Below are positions 25,549 to 34,558 of a stretch of DNA of 64,000 nt, piece by piece. The notes under the pieces are model-generated. The model was not told the origin of the DNA. It saw only the letters and a list, made by a program, of their open reading frames with translations, and ran no database searches. The stretch comes from Sinomicrobium soli. GTDB taxonomy: Bacteria > Bacteroidota > Bacteroidia > Flavobacteriales > Flavobacteriaceae. Location: positions 417,374-481,373 of the forward strand of contig NZ_QLNV01000001.1 in assembly GCF_003285545.1 (NCBI RefSeq), in the 5' to 3' direction. The position numbers were made by a program, and so were the translations under genes. Position 1 is the stretch's first letter. Every line of letters begins with the position of its first letter.

Positions 25549-28500
25549 TTAGAAGGTTAAATTTAATCCCAGCATATAAGACCTGGCGGTAGGATATGAA
25601 GCCATCCAGCTGTTGTCGTAATTGAGTACCTGCCTTATATTGGAAAAAGTATGGGCATTATTGACACTGACATTGACATCGATGCCGCTGAGGCCCAATT
25701 TCCTTGCCATTTCCGGCCCCATGCTATACCCGAAGGTGATATTCTTGAGCTGTACATAGGAGACCTTTTTATAGTAGCCATGCCCGAAATTATTCACGTA
25801 TCCCGGAGAAACGATACCGGCATCGGGATTTTCGGGGGTCCAGTAGTCGGCCCCGTGTACATAGTTGGTGATCCCGAAGGTCCAGGCCCCCATATTGGCC
25901 ATGTGATCGTCGCGCCATACACCGAATACACCGTTCATCAGCACGGAGGCATAAAAATTACGGTAACTGAACCTGTGCCCCATGGACATTCTGAAATCGG
26001 GCAATCTCGATCCTATGATCTTGCGGTCGTCGGTATTGATATAACCGTTTCCGTCTACGTCTTCCAGTCTGGCCGACCCGGGAGTAGCCCCTGTCTGTAC
26101 TTCCCGCTGGTTACCATCGGCATCGGTATAGAAATATTCATCACCTTCCTGCCAGATCCCGGTCATGTTGTAATCGTAATACACCCTCAGGGGTTTCCCT
26201 ATGAACCAGTTATTCCCGAGGTCATCCATATTGTCTCCCCTGAGCGCCACGATCTTATCGCGGTTTAATGAGAAGTTCAGATCGGTAGTCCAGCGAAAAT
26301 CCTCCCCGTTGATATTCACCGAATTCAGAGCTATTTCTATCCCCTTGTTACGTGTTTGCCCTATGTTGTCCCAAATCCTGCTATATCCGTTCATGATAGG
26401 TACTGTACGTATCATGAGCAGGTCATGGGTATTGGAAAGGTACATTTCGAGGGTACCGCCGAGACGGTTATTGAAAAACTGGAAATCGACACCAATATTA
26501 GCCGAATAGGTGGTTTCCCATTTCAGGTTGGGATTCCCGATACCGTCGCTGGCGAGGTAGGCCGTATTTACCGGTGTACCGCCATCGCCCCATATATATT
26601 TTACATTGGAATAAAGCCGGTCAAGGGTTCTGTAGGCGGTAATTGCCTGGTTGCCGTTGGCCCCGTAAGACACTCTGAGCTTCAGCAGGTCTATCCATGA
26701 TACATGGTCTTTTATAAAAGGCTCGTCTCCAATCTGCCAGGCCAGTGCGGCAGAAGGGAAAAAGGCGTATTTGTTATTTTCCCCGAAAACCGAAGAGCCG
26801 TCAGTACGCCCGGTTACCGTAGCCATATATTTACCTTTATAAGCGTAATTGAGGCGGAGCATATACGATAACAACGAGGTTTCGGAAAGTCCTGATGCGA
26901 TAGTCTGGTTACGCTCTGCAGTATCCATCATATGATAGCCGGAATCATCGGTCACAAATCCTTCTCCGCTTTGGGAGGCACTTGTGCTCCTGGTTTCCTG
27001 CATACTGAACAGCCCTGTGGCGTCCAGGCTATGATCGCCGGTTTTCAGTTCGTACCGGAGAATGTTCTCCCAGGTATAATCGGTATAATGGTTGTTGGAA
27101 ATACTGGCTTTTCCTCCTATGAGTCCGGCCTGCTCCCTCCCTGCAAAGGTATCACGGCCGTAATATGTCCCGGAAAATCCGCTGCGGTAGTTGTAACCGT
27201 AATTGGAACGGAAAGAGAGCCCCTTTACCGGCAGCAGTATACTGGCATAGGCACTTAGAAAAAAGTTACGGCTTGTAACGTCCTGGTCGGCATTTACATT
27301 GATCATGGGATTGGTGATCAGGGAATACTCCATGGGTTCCGTAATATAATATCCTGCTTCATCTTTGTATTTTCCGTACGGGCTCTGCTTTATGGCATGC
27401 TCGATATTGGGAGTGACTCCGCCGGTTTCCTTCTGTATGAACTGGCTGCCTACTCCTATGGTAAGCCAGTCGTTGAACTCCTGGTCTATATTTGTGGAGA
27501 TGTTGGTACGCTGAAGCTGGGAATTATACACTACACCTTCCTGGTCCAGGTGGGAAATGGACGCCAGGTACTTGGTACTGGAAGTACCCCCCGAAACGGT
27601 GACCTGGTGATCCATGGTATAGCCTTTCTGAAATACGTAATCCTGCCAGTCGTGTGTGATGCCATTGGCATAGTTTTCCCGCTCGCTGATGCTGATAATG
27701 TCTCCGGCAAGGGGATCAAGCTGATCTCCGGTATATCCGTGTTTTAGACGACCGATATCCTGTTTGAGCCTTATGTATTCGTTGGGGCCCATCACATCTA
27801 TCCGCTGCATGGGCTCGGCCATACCGAACTGTCCCCTGTAGGTGACCTGTGGTTTTCCTTCTACCCCTCTTTTGGTTTGTATGAGAATAACTCCGTTAGA
27901 CCCTCTTGCCCCATATATAGCCACTGCAGAGGCATCTTTCAGTATAGAAAGGTTATCAATAATATTGGGGTCCAGGTCTGATAACGAACCACTGTACGGT
28001 ATACCATCCAGAACAATCAGGGGGTCGTTATTGGCGGAAAGTGAATTCACTCCCCGGATAAGTATGCCCTGGTCCTGTCCCGGAGCAGCGTTGGACGCAG
28101 TAATATTCAATCCCGCTACCTGACCGGTCAGGCGGTCCATAAGGTTGTTACCGGAAACCATTTTCAGTTTCTCTTTACCCACTACTGAAAGTCCGCCTGT
28201 GAGGTCCTTTTTCCGTACTTTTCCATATCCTACAACTACTACTTCTTCCAGCTGCGACATATCTTCCTTCATGGTAACGTCTACCACGCCTGAGGGATCT
28301 GCCTCCACCTCGAGACTACTGTAGCCGACATAAGAAAAGACCAGGATGGCATTTGCAGTAGCCTCCAGCTCGTAATTCCCGTCAAAATCGGTGACGGTAC
28401 CGGTATTAGTACCTTTCACCAGTACATTGACCCCGAGAAGCGATACTCCATGCTCATCGAGCACTTTTCCGGTGATCTTAATACGATCCTGCTGTGCATA

Positions 28501-28578
28501 GCTACAGGTTGCCGACACGAAGAGGAAAACCGTAAGCACAAAGCAGTCTCTTAGCTTTACATGAATTCTGTTTAACAT
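25549..28578 (-). CDS. SusC-type TonB-dependent transporter without STN domain
   Basis: A 1009-residue receptor. Signal peptide ends at C-S-Y-A-Q. A carboxypeptidase-regulatory-like domain (about 33-108) precedes the TonB-box-like Q-L-E-E-V-V-V-V-G-Y-G, the plug (PLIVLDGIPYSG, DASAVAIYGARGSNGV) and a barrel ending in L-G-L-N-L-T-F. There is no STN domain, which agrees with control by the hybrid two-component sensor upstream and not by a sigma/FecR pair. It imports the oligosaccharides generated by the lyase at the surface. Confidence 0.96.
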   Translation of the reverse strand: MLNRIHVKLRDCFVLTVFLFVSATCSYAQQDRIKITGKVLDEHGVSLLGVNVLVKGTNTGTVTDFDGNYELEATANAILVFSYVGYSSLEVEADPSGVVDVTMKEDMSQLEEVVVVGYGKVRKKDLTGGLSVVGKEKLKMVSGNNLMDRLTGQVAGLNITASNAAPGQDQGILIRGVNSLSANNDPLIVLDGIPYSGSLSDLDPNIIDNLSILKDASAVAIYGARGSNGVILIQTKRGVEGKPQVTYRGQFGMAEPMQRIDVMGPNEYIRLKQDIGRLKHGYTGDQLDPLAGDIISISERENYANGITHDWQDYVFQKGYTMDHQVTVSGGTSSTKYLASISHLDQEGVVYNSQLQRTNISTNIDQEFNDWLTIGVGSQFIQKETGGVTPNIEHAIKQSPYGKYKDEAGYYITEPMEYSLITNPMINVNADQDVTSRNFFLSAYASILLPVKGLSFRSNYGYNYRSGFSGTYYGRDTFAGREQAGLIGGKASISNNHYTDYTWENILRYELKTGDHSLDATGLFSMQETRSTSASQSGEGFVTDDSGYHMMDTAERNQTIASGLSETSLLSYMLRLNYAYKGKYMATVTGRTDGSSVFGENNKYAFFPSAALAWQIGDEPFIKDHVSWIDLLKLRVSYGANGNQAITAYRTLDRLYSNVKYIWGDGGTPVNTAYLASDGIGNPNLKWETTYSANIGVDFQFFNNRLGGTLEMYLSNTHDLLMIRTVPIMNGYSRIWDNIGQTRNKGIEIALNSVNINGEDFRWTTDLNFSLNRDKIVALRGDNMDDLGNNWFIGKPLRVYYDYNMTGIWQEGDEYFYTDADGNQREVQTGATPGSARLEDVDGNGYINTDDRKIIGSRLPDFRMSMGHRFSYRNFYASVLMNGVFGVWRDDHMANMGAWTFGITNYVHGADYWTPENPDAGIVSPGYVNNFGHGYYKKVSYVQLKNITFGYSMGPEMARKLGLSGIDVNVSVNNAHTFSNIRQVLNYDNSWMASYPTARSYMLGLNLTF

Positions 28579-28697
28579 ATAAGTTTGGTTTTAATAATTT
28601 GTGATTTGGTCATTGGTCAATACTCGAAAATATACATGAGATCACTTCTCACCCCGGCAGTACCGGAAGATGACGATCCTCATGAGTAGCAAAAGGG

Positions 28698-28773
28698 GTA
28701 CGGGGTCAAATGTAGATGATGCGGATTATTTTTGCGGTACGGATTTGTACAGAAATGGTTCTATTTTGTACGG
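28698..28773 (-). promoter_or_regulatory. SusC promoter with phased GTACrG sites
   Basis: TACATTTG (complement of 28707-28714) is a perfect -7 box for the SusC operon. Upstream of it, GTACrG hexamers begin at 28737, 28747 and 28768 (10 and 21 bp apart, whole helical turns), two of them inside TTTGTACrG. A further one sits at 28698 on the promoter's other side. This is the expected look of an AraC-type HTCS operator. Binding is inferred. Confidence 0.5.
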
Positions 28774-28814
28774 AAAAGCCAATGCTTTGATTATTAAGTA
28801 AAAAAAAGCAGTTT

Positions 28815-31800
28815 TTATAACTGATTTCTGAATTCCGAAGGGGTTACATTATATTGTTTCCTGAAGCATGTACTGAAATATTTGGGATTCTTAAACCCTG
28901 TAGCGTAAGATATTTCGGAAATGGTAAGATCTGAGTCCCGGAGTAACTGCGCCGACCGCTTGAGACGTATGTCCATGATAAACTCCTTGATAGACATGCC
29001 GAGGATATCGTTCATTTTCTGATACAGCAGGGTACGCCCGATGCCCATGTCTGAAACAAAGGATTCAACGTTGTAATCCATATTGCCAATATTGTCTTCA
29101 ATGTGTTTCAAGGCGGCACCCAGCAATTGCTCATCGGTAGATGAAATGGTCACTTTGGAAGGCTGGGCCGTATATTTTTTGCTGTACCATTCCTTCATTC
29201 TGTTCTGGTTTTCGATCAGGTTGCCTATTTGCTGTATGAGGTATTTCATATCAAAAGGCTTATTCAGAAATACATTGGCCCCGCTTTCGAGGGCCTTGAT
29301 CTTGTTTTGTGTGTTTTCGCCGAGAGCAGACAAAACCACAATCGGGATATGACTGGTCTTAATGTGGGAACGTAATTTCCGGCAGACATCAAATCCGTCT
29401 GCCTCCGGCATCATCAGGTCGGTGATCACTACCCGGGGGAAAATTTTTTCTGCCATACGGATACCTTCCTGCCCATTGACTGCCGTATATACATTATAAT
29501 ATTCCGACAACTGCTGCTTCATATATTCTCTCAGTTCAGGATCGTCTTCCATAACAACGACACTGTATGCTTTACGCCTGTTTTTCCCGGGAGGAACGGT
29601 TTCTGCCGATCCGGCCATGATATATGCTATCTCGGAAATCGTATGTTCATAGGCAGGAATATTGTTATCTGTCTCTGCTATACTCCGGGCAAAGGGCAGG
29701 ACTATGGTAAAGGTTACCTCTGAGGTACCGGAATTCAAAGATATCCTGCCTCCGAGATAGTCCACCAGTTCCCTGACAATTGCCAGCCCCAGTCCTGTGC
29801 CCTTTTCGAACGCGGGCTTACCGGATATCAACCTGTTAAACGACTCGAAGATCGCTTCTTTCTTATCGTCGGGGATGGCAGTACCGGTATTGGTAATAGC
29901 CACGGCAATATACCCGGCATCGGGCCTTTCCGAAATTTCAAGGTTGATGCGTTGTTCCCGGGATACTGTACTGATTCTGACCCCTACATATCCGTTAGGC
30001 ATATTGTATTTTATAGCATTGGAAAACAAATTGGTGAAAATTTTCTCTATGACATCGTGATCAAATCGGGTATGGAATTGCTCTATTTCAGTATTCATTT
30101 CTGTTGTAATACCTCTTTTCCCGGCATACGTACGGAACAGTGAAAATATGTCCGATATATACCGTATGAGGTCGCCGGGCTTTTCATCAAGGGTTATTTT
30201 CTGGCTTTCTATTTCCCTGAACTGGAGCAACTGGCTTATCATTCTCTGAATCCGGTTTACATTGTTCTCTATCAGGCTCACATAGGCATTGGCGCCCGGA
30301 GCCTTTTGTCCGGGCAAAAGCTCCTTCAGTTGCTTTAAAGGGTCCATCACCAGGGTAAGGGGTGTTTTGAGATCGTGGGAAATATTGGTAAAAAAATTGA
30401 TACGAGCCTGGGTAAGCCTTCTCATGTTCTGCTCCTTGAGCTGCTCCATCCTAAGACGGTGCCTGAATATTTTCTTATTGGTAAAATACATCCAGATTAC
30501 ATAGGCTATTCCCAGGAACAACAGGGCATAGACGGTATAGGCCCATCCGGACAGAAAGGGTGAAGGGGATATTTCGAAATACAGGGAAGAAACATGGTCT
30601 CCCCACAGGCCATCATTGTTTGCTGCCTTTATTTCAAACTCATATTCTCCCGGGGGCAGATTAAAGAACTGTACCGATTTCTGACCCTGAGGTAAGACAT
30701 ACCAATGATCTGAAAGACCGAGCATCCTATATGCATACTGGTTTTTGGCAGCCTGGAGATAACTGTTGGCAGATACGCGTATTTCAATATTAGACTGTTT
30801 ATGGGATAACTCAATCCTGTTGCCCCGGTTTCCGGAATAGGACAGCGTGGAAATATCCCGATCTATTGGAGAGTCGCGGTCTCCGGGGATGATCTTTTTG
30901 TTGTTGATCAGTAAGCCGGTAAAAAAAACCCTGGGCTTCAGATTGTTCTGTTTTATATTGGCAGGAGTAAACATGATAAAGCCATCGGTGCCCCCGAACA
31001 GCATTTCTCCTTTTGATGTTTTAAAACAGGATCGTACATAAAACGCTCCGCACAGGTCGGGACTATCTATATGGGATTTCACTATTTTCCTGTTGCTGCA
31101 ATCATAGTAATACAATCCGTCGTTGGTGCTGAACCATATGTCTCCTGTTGTGGTGTCTTCCAGTATACCGAAAACCGTTTTCCCGAACAAGCCGTCTTCT
31201 TCTCCGAAATTCACATAACTCCCGTCTTTACCCAGCCTGTTGATACCTCCTCCATGAGTTCCCAGCCACACGGTCGAATCTGAGGCAATGCAATACGAAT
31301 AGAGGTTATTTACCCGGTACGGAGCATTGTCCAGGTAATAATGTTTTTCGATACGCCTCGTGTGTATATCAACAATATAGAGTCCTTCATAGGTCATCAG
31401 CCACAGCCTGCCGTCATTGTCCAGGAACAGTGTTTCGATATTCATGTCTACTACCTTGCCTTCGGCATCGGTAATAATCACGTTTTCCGTAGTTCCCTTT
31501 TCCCAGTCTTTGTATACCAGTTCTGCGTCCGGGTTCGTCATCCATACTCCCCTGTTCCCTTCAGGGGCAAAATCGTAAACGCTCAATGGTTTTGAAGTTC
31601 CGGGCAAATACATCTGTAAATCGACAAAATGCTGCTTTCTGTTGTCAAATTGCCTCATGCCTCCGTTGAATGTAGCTACCCGCAAAATCTCCTTTGCCCT
31701 GTCGTAATGCAGCGTCTTGATCAGGTTGGAGGTAATACCGGTATTATTCTCCCCGGTGTAATACGAGAACTGATCGGTTTTCCTGTTCCAGTAATTGACC

Positions 31801-32870
31801 CCTCCTCCTTCGGTGCCGATCCACAAATTACCCTGCTTATCTTCCTCAAAACAGCTGACAATGGGGTGATTCAGGCCTCCCGAGGTTGCCTTGAAATAAT
31901 TAATATCATTGTCAGAAAAGGACATATAAGCCAGTTTGCCTCCATAAGTGCCGATCCATACCCCTCCATCGGGATCGGGATAAATGCACCATACCGAATT
32001 ATTGGGCAAAGAATAGGGATAGTGAAGATTGGAACGCAACAGGCGCATCTCTTCCGTCAGGGGATCGAAAAGAAAGAGTCCCGACTGGGTAGCTATCCAT
32101 ACGATTCCGGTGGTATCGAGATACAGCTGTTTGGCTTGCGTGGATTTCCCATATTCCGGATGCAGTGTGTAATGTTTTGTAACCTGTCCGTTACCGTCAC
32201 ACACATAGAGCCCATCTGTATCCGTAAGGATATATGTACTACCGTCAAACTCCAGAATGTCTCTTATCCAGGAACCTGAACTACCAAGGTCGGCAAACAG
32301 GATATATCTTTCTGTTTGATCATTCCATTCATATAATTTCCTTTCCGAGGCCACAAAAACGGATTTCCGGCTTTCCCTCAATACTGTTGGTATTACACTA
32401 TCCGGCAGAGGGTGTCTTTTTATGTCGGCAGGGGCGGGATAAAAGGATTCCACCTTGTTGTTCCTGATCATCCAGACCGAACCGTCTGTTCCGGAAGTCA
32501 GTGCGCCCATATTGCCATCCAGAACACGATCAAACTTTTTAGTCTGATAATCAAAATGTAACAGCCCGTGATTCGTAGCTACATATAATTGTCCGGATTT
32601 ATCTGTAATGACCTGCCCGTAGGTCCAGTGCGACATGGGTGAATGACATGTGACCAGGTCATTCATTTGAACAAAGGAATTGCCATCGTACACAAACAAG
32701 GCATCGTATCCGCTAAACCATATTCTTCCTATGCTATCTTTGGTTATACTGTGTATCCCTCCGTAATACGAAGTCTCTTTCATTTTATGAAAACGATAGT
32801 CTGATAGCTGAATCGCAAAAGCAGATTTTGCACATAAAATAAAAAGAACAACGTTGAAGACCAATCTCAT
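28815..32870 (-). CDS. Hybrid two-component system sensor/regulator (HTCS)
   Basis: A 1351-residue one-protein two-component system. In order: signal peptide (to about 20); a periplasmic double beta-propeller of Reg_prop repeats (W-I-G-T-x-G-G and similar) to about 700; Y_Y_Y domain (about 700-785); membrane segment (about 795-815); HisKA with FFTNISHDLKTPLTL; HATPase with NLFSNAIKYN and GTGLGLAIVREL; receiver domain with the phosphorylated Asp in VVITDLMMPEADG; and a C-terminal AraC helix-turn-helix (about 1250-1350). Such proteins sense an oligosaccharide in the periplasm and activate the neighbouring SusC operon, whose promoter lies 100 bp downstream. All key residues are present. Confidence 0.97.
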   Translation of the reverse strand: MRLVFNVVLFILCAKSAFAIQLSDYRFHKMKETSYYGGIHSITKDSIGRIWFSGYDALFVYDGNSFVQMNDLVTCHSPMSHWTYGQVITDKSGQLYVATNHGLLHFDYQTKKFDRVLDGNMGALTSGTDGSVWMIRNNKVESFYPAPADIKRHPLPDSVIPTVLRESRKSVFVASERKLYEWNDQTERYILFADLGSSGSWIRDILEFDGSTYILTDTDGLYVCDGNGQVTKHYTLHPEYGKSTQAKQLYLDTTGIVWIATQSGLFLFDPLTEEMRLLRSNLHYPYSLPNNSVWCIYPDPDGGVWIGTYGGKLAYMSFSDNDINYFKATSGGLNHPIVSCFEEDKQGNLWIGTEGGGVNYWNRKTDQFSYYTGENNTGITSNLIKTLHYDRAKEILRVATFNGGMRQFDNRKQHFVDLQMYLPGTSKPLSVYDFAPEGNRGVWMTNPDAELVYKDWEKGTTENVIITDAEGKVVDMNIETLFLDNDGRLWLMTYEGLYIVDIHTRRIEKHYYLDNAPYRVNNLYSYCIASDSTVWLGTHGGGINRLGKDGSYVNFGEEDGLFGKTVFGILEDTTTGDIWFSTNDGLYYYDCSNRKIVKSHIDSPDLCGAFYVRSCFKTSKGEMLFGGTDGFIMFTPANIKQNNLKPRVFFTGLLINNKKIIPGDRDSPIDRDISTLSYSGNRGNRIELSHKQSNIEIRVSANSYLQAAKNQYAYRMLGLSDHWYVLPQGQKSVQFFNLPPGEYEFEIKAANNDGLWGDHVSSLYFEISPSPFLSGWAYTVYALLFLGIAYVIWMYFTNKKIFRHRLRMEQLKEQNMRRLTQARINFFTNISHDLKTPLTLVMDPLKQLKELLPGQKAPGANAYVSLIENNVNRIQRMISQLLQFREIESQKITLDEKPGDLIRYISDIFSLFRTYAGKRGITTEMNTEIEQFHTRFDHDVIEKIFTNLFSNAIKYNMPNGYVGVRISTVSREQRINLEISERPDAGYIAVAITNTGTAIPDDKKEAIFESFNRLISGKPAFEKGTGLGLAIVRELVDYLGGRISLNSGTSEVTFTIVLPFARSIAETDNNIPAYEHTISEIAYIMAGSAETVPPGKNRRKAYSVVVMEDDPELREYMKQQLSEYYNVYTAVNGQEGIRMAEKIFPRVVITDLMMPEADGFDVCRKLRSHIKTSHIPIVVLSALGENTQNKIKALESGANVFLNKPFDMKYLIQQIGNLIENQNRMKEWYSKKYTAQPSKVTISSTDEQLLGAALKHIEDNIGNMDYNVESFVSDMGIGRTLLYQKMNDILGMSIKEFIMDIRLKRSAQLLRDSDLTISEISYATGFKNPKYFSTCFRKQYNVTPSEFRNQL

Positions 32871-33056
32871 CGATTAAACATTAATGTCAATCCGTTGCTA
32901 ACTTAGTAAAAAAGTGTTTTACAGATTCTTTTTTTTAAGGTTTTTTAGAATGATACAACAAATCCCTTATTTTACTTAAACCAGAGAAACTGTTTAAACC
33001 TTACCCTTCGCTTTTTTTTCGGAAAAAATATACTCCGGATATTACCTGCGCAACCT

Positions 33057-33079
33057 GGTGCTCGTTTGCAACGAGTACC
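33057..33079. repeat. REP-like palindrome at the LLM gene stop
   Basis: A full 23-bp copy (GGTGCTCG...CGAGTACC) whose last base is the last base of the LLM oxidoreductase stop codon. The rest of 32871-33056 is AT-rich and holds no gene. Confidence 0.8.
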
Positions 33080-34107
33080 TATCGCCCCCCTCCTTCTTCC
33101 GTATTGATCTCCGTCATGATCTCCCCGAACAGCCGGGTGGATTTCAGCCGGGCATCGATGTCGTACATGTTGGTGGCGATGATCAGTTCGTCTGCCTGTG
33201 TTTCTTCCAGGAACTGCAATACCTGTTTCTTTACCGTTTCCCGGCTTCCGATAAAGGTGTATTTGATCATCTGTTCCACCCTGGGATGCTGCATGATATT
33301 CCTGAAATCAGCCGTCATTTCGGTAGGCGGCTCAATATATTCGGTAGGGGTCCCGGTCAGGATATTGATCACCAGCCTCAGGTGAGAGGTATACAATTTT
33401 TCTGCCTCGCTATCGGTATCGGCGATAAAGACATTGACACCGGCCATGACATAGGGTTTCTGCAAGGCGGGCGAGGGTTGAAATTCACTGCGGTAAAAGT
33501 GAAGGGCATCGTGCAGCTGTGCGGTGGAAAAATGACTGGCAAAGGCATAGGGCAGCCCCTTTTCTGCGGCCAGGTGCGCACTGCTGGTACTGGACCCGAG
33601 GATAAAAATGGGCACATCGACCCCTTCGGCCTGGGTGACCCGCACTTTGGCCGCTTTGTTCTCTACGGAAAAATAGGTTTGAATGGTTTTAATATCCGCA
33701 GGAAACGAATGGGATGCCTGGACAAACCCGGGTTTTATGGCATGCGACGTTTCCGGGTCGGTGCCCGGGGCCCTCCCCAGCCCGAGATCGATACGGCCCG
33801 GGAACAGGTGGCCGAGGGTGGCGAACTGCTCCGCTACAATAAGAGGCGAATGATTGGGCAGCATGATCCCGCCGGAACCTACACGCAGGGTAGCGGTGGC
33901 CTGCGCAATATGGCCGATGAGTATCTGCGGGGCACTGCTGGCAATGGCAGGCATATTGTGATGCTCGGCAAACCACATACGGGTATACCCGGAAGCTTCT
34001 GCCTGCTTTGCGAGGGCAACGGCGTTCTCATAGGTCTGATGAATGGTATTTCCTTTGGCGATGGTAGCCAGCTCCAGAACGGACCAGGCTGTTTTTACTG
34101 CATCCAT
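33079..34107 (-). CDS. LLM-class flavin-dependent oxidoreductase
   Basis: A 342-residue bacterial-luciferase-like monooxygenase of the MsnO8/YhbW type. Family signatures are Y-T-R-M-W-F-A-E-H-H-N-M-P near residue 40, L-R-V-G-S-G-G-I-M-L-P-N-H-S-P-L and R-I-D-L-G-L-G-R-A-P-G-T-D. A TIM barrel binding FMN is expected; the substrate is unknown. It lies just downstream of an ArsR-type gene with 37 bp between them, and a palindrome resembling the ArsR operator overlaps its start codon, so it may be regulated by ArsR. Confidence 0.9.
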   Translation of the reverse strand: MDAVKTAWSVLELATIAKGNTIHQTYENAVALAKQAEASGYTRMWFAEHHNMPAIASSAPQILIGHIAQATATLRVGSGGIMLPNHSPLIVAEQFATLGHLFPGRIDLGLGRAPGTDPETSHAIKPGFVQASHSFPADIKTIQTYFSVENKAAKVRVTQAEGVDVPIFILGSSTSSAHLAAEKGLPYAFASHFSTAQLHDALHFYRSEFQPSPALQKPYVMAGVNVFIADTDSEAEKLYTSHLRLVINILTGTPTEYIEPPTEMTADFRNIMQHPRVEQMIKYTFIGSRETVKKQVLQFLEETQADELIIATNMYDIDARLKSTRLFGEIMTEINTEEGGGR

Positions 34108-34118
34108 ATATTTATATG
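34105..34118 (-). promoter_or_regulatory. Candidate ArsR operator at the LLM start
   Basis: CATATATTTATATG is a perfect inverted repeat (6-bp arms, 2-bp centre) that includes the LLM start codon. It shares the ATATAT-nn core with the site upstream of the ArsR gene. Confidence 0.4.
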
Positions 34119-34144
34119 TATCTATATGTTGTTTAAATAAAAAA

Positions 34145-34414
34145 TTACAATGTCTTAAGCGCTTCCAGGTAGTCGTCCAGAACCTCCTTGTTCAGGGAGT
34201 AGTAATAAAACCTGCCTTCTTTCTGGGGTTCGATCAACCCGGCGTCTACCAGTTTTTTAATATGATGGCTTACGGATGGCTGGGAAATATCCAGAAGGGA
34301 TATGACCGTACTGCATTCCAGTCGTTCCCCGCCGGATTGTATGGCGCTCAATATCTTCAGTCGATTGATATCGCCCAGGGCCTTGGATATTTTTTCTATG
34401 GTACGTAAGGTCAA
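34145..34414 (-). CDS. ArsR-family winged-helix repressor
   Basis: An 89-residue ArsR-type regulator. L-G-D-I-N-R-L-K-I-L-S-A-I starts the fold; the recognition helix is in I-S-Q-P-S-V-S-H-H-I-K-K-L-V-D-A-G-L-I and the wing in G-R-F-Y-Y-Y-S-L-N. It keeps a Cys in L-E-C-S-T-V, but that Cys falls outside the classical ELCVCDL metal box, so metal sensing is not evident. It could instead sense redox state or be autonomous. It is co-directional with the LLM monooxygenase and has ATATAT-type palindromes before both genes. Confidence 0.88.
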   Translation of the reverse strand: MTLRTIEKISKALGDINRLKILSAIQSGGERLECSTVISLLDISQPSVSHHIKKLVDAGLIEPQKEGRFYYYSLNKEVLDDYLEALKTL

Positions 34415-34425
34415 AATCTGCGCTT

Positions 34426-34439
34426 ATATATTGATATAT
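34426..34439 (-). promoter_or_regulatory. Candidate ArsR autoregulatory operator
   Basis: ATATATTGATATAT, an imperfect inverted repeat, lies 12 bp before the ArsR start codon. Confidence 0.35.
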
Positions 34440-34558
34440 GCAAATGTATGGATTTATTCCTGATTTTCCTGCATCCTATTGGTATCACGGCTATCCGGTT
34501 CCCTGTCGAACAGACTGAAAAGAGGGCGACGAACATATTGCTGATACCAGGGGCGTCC

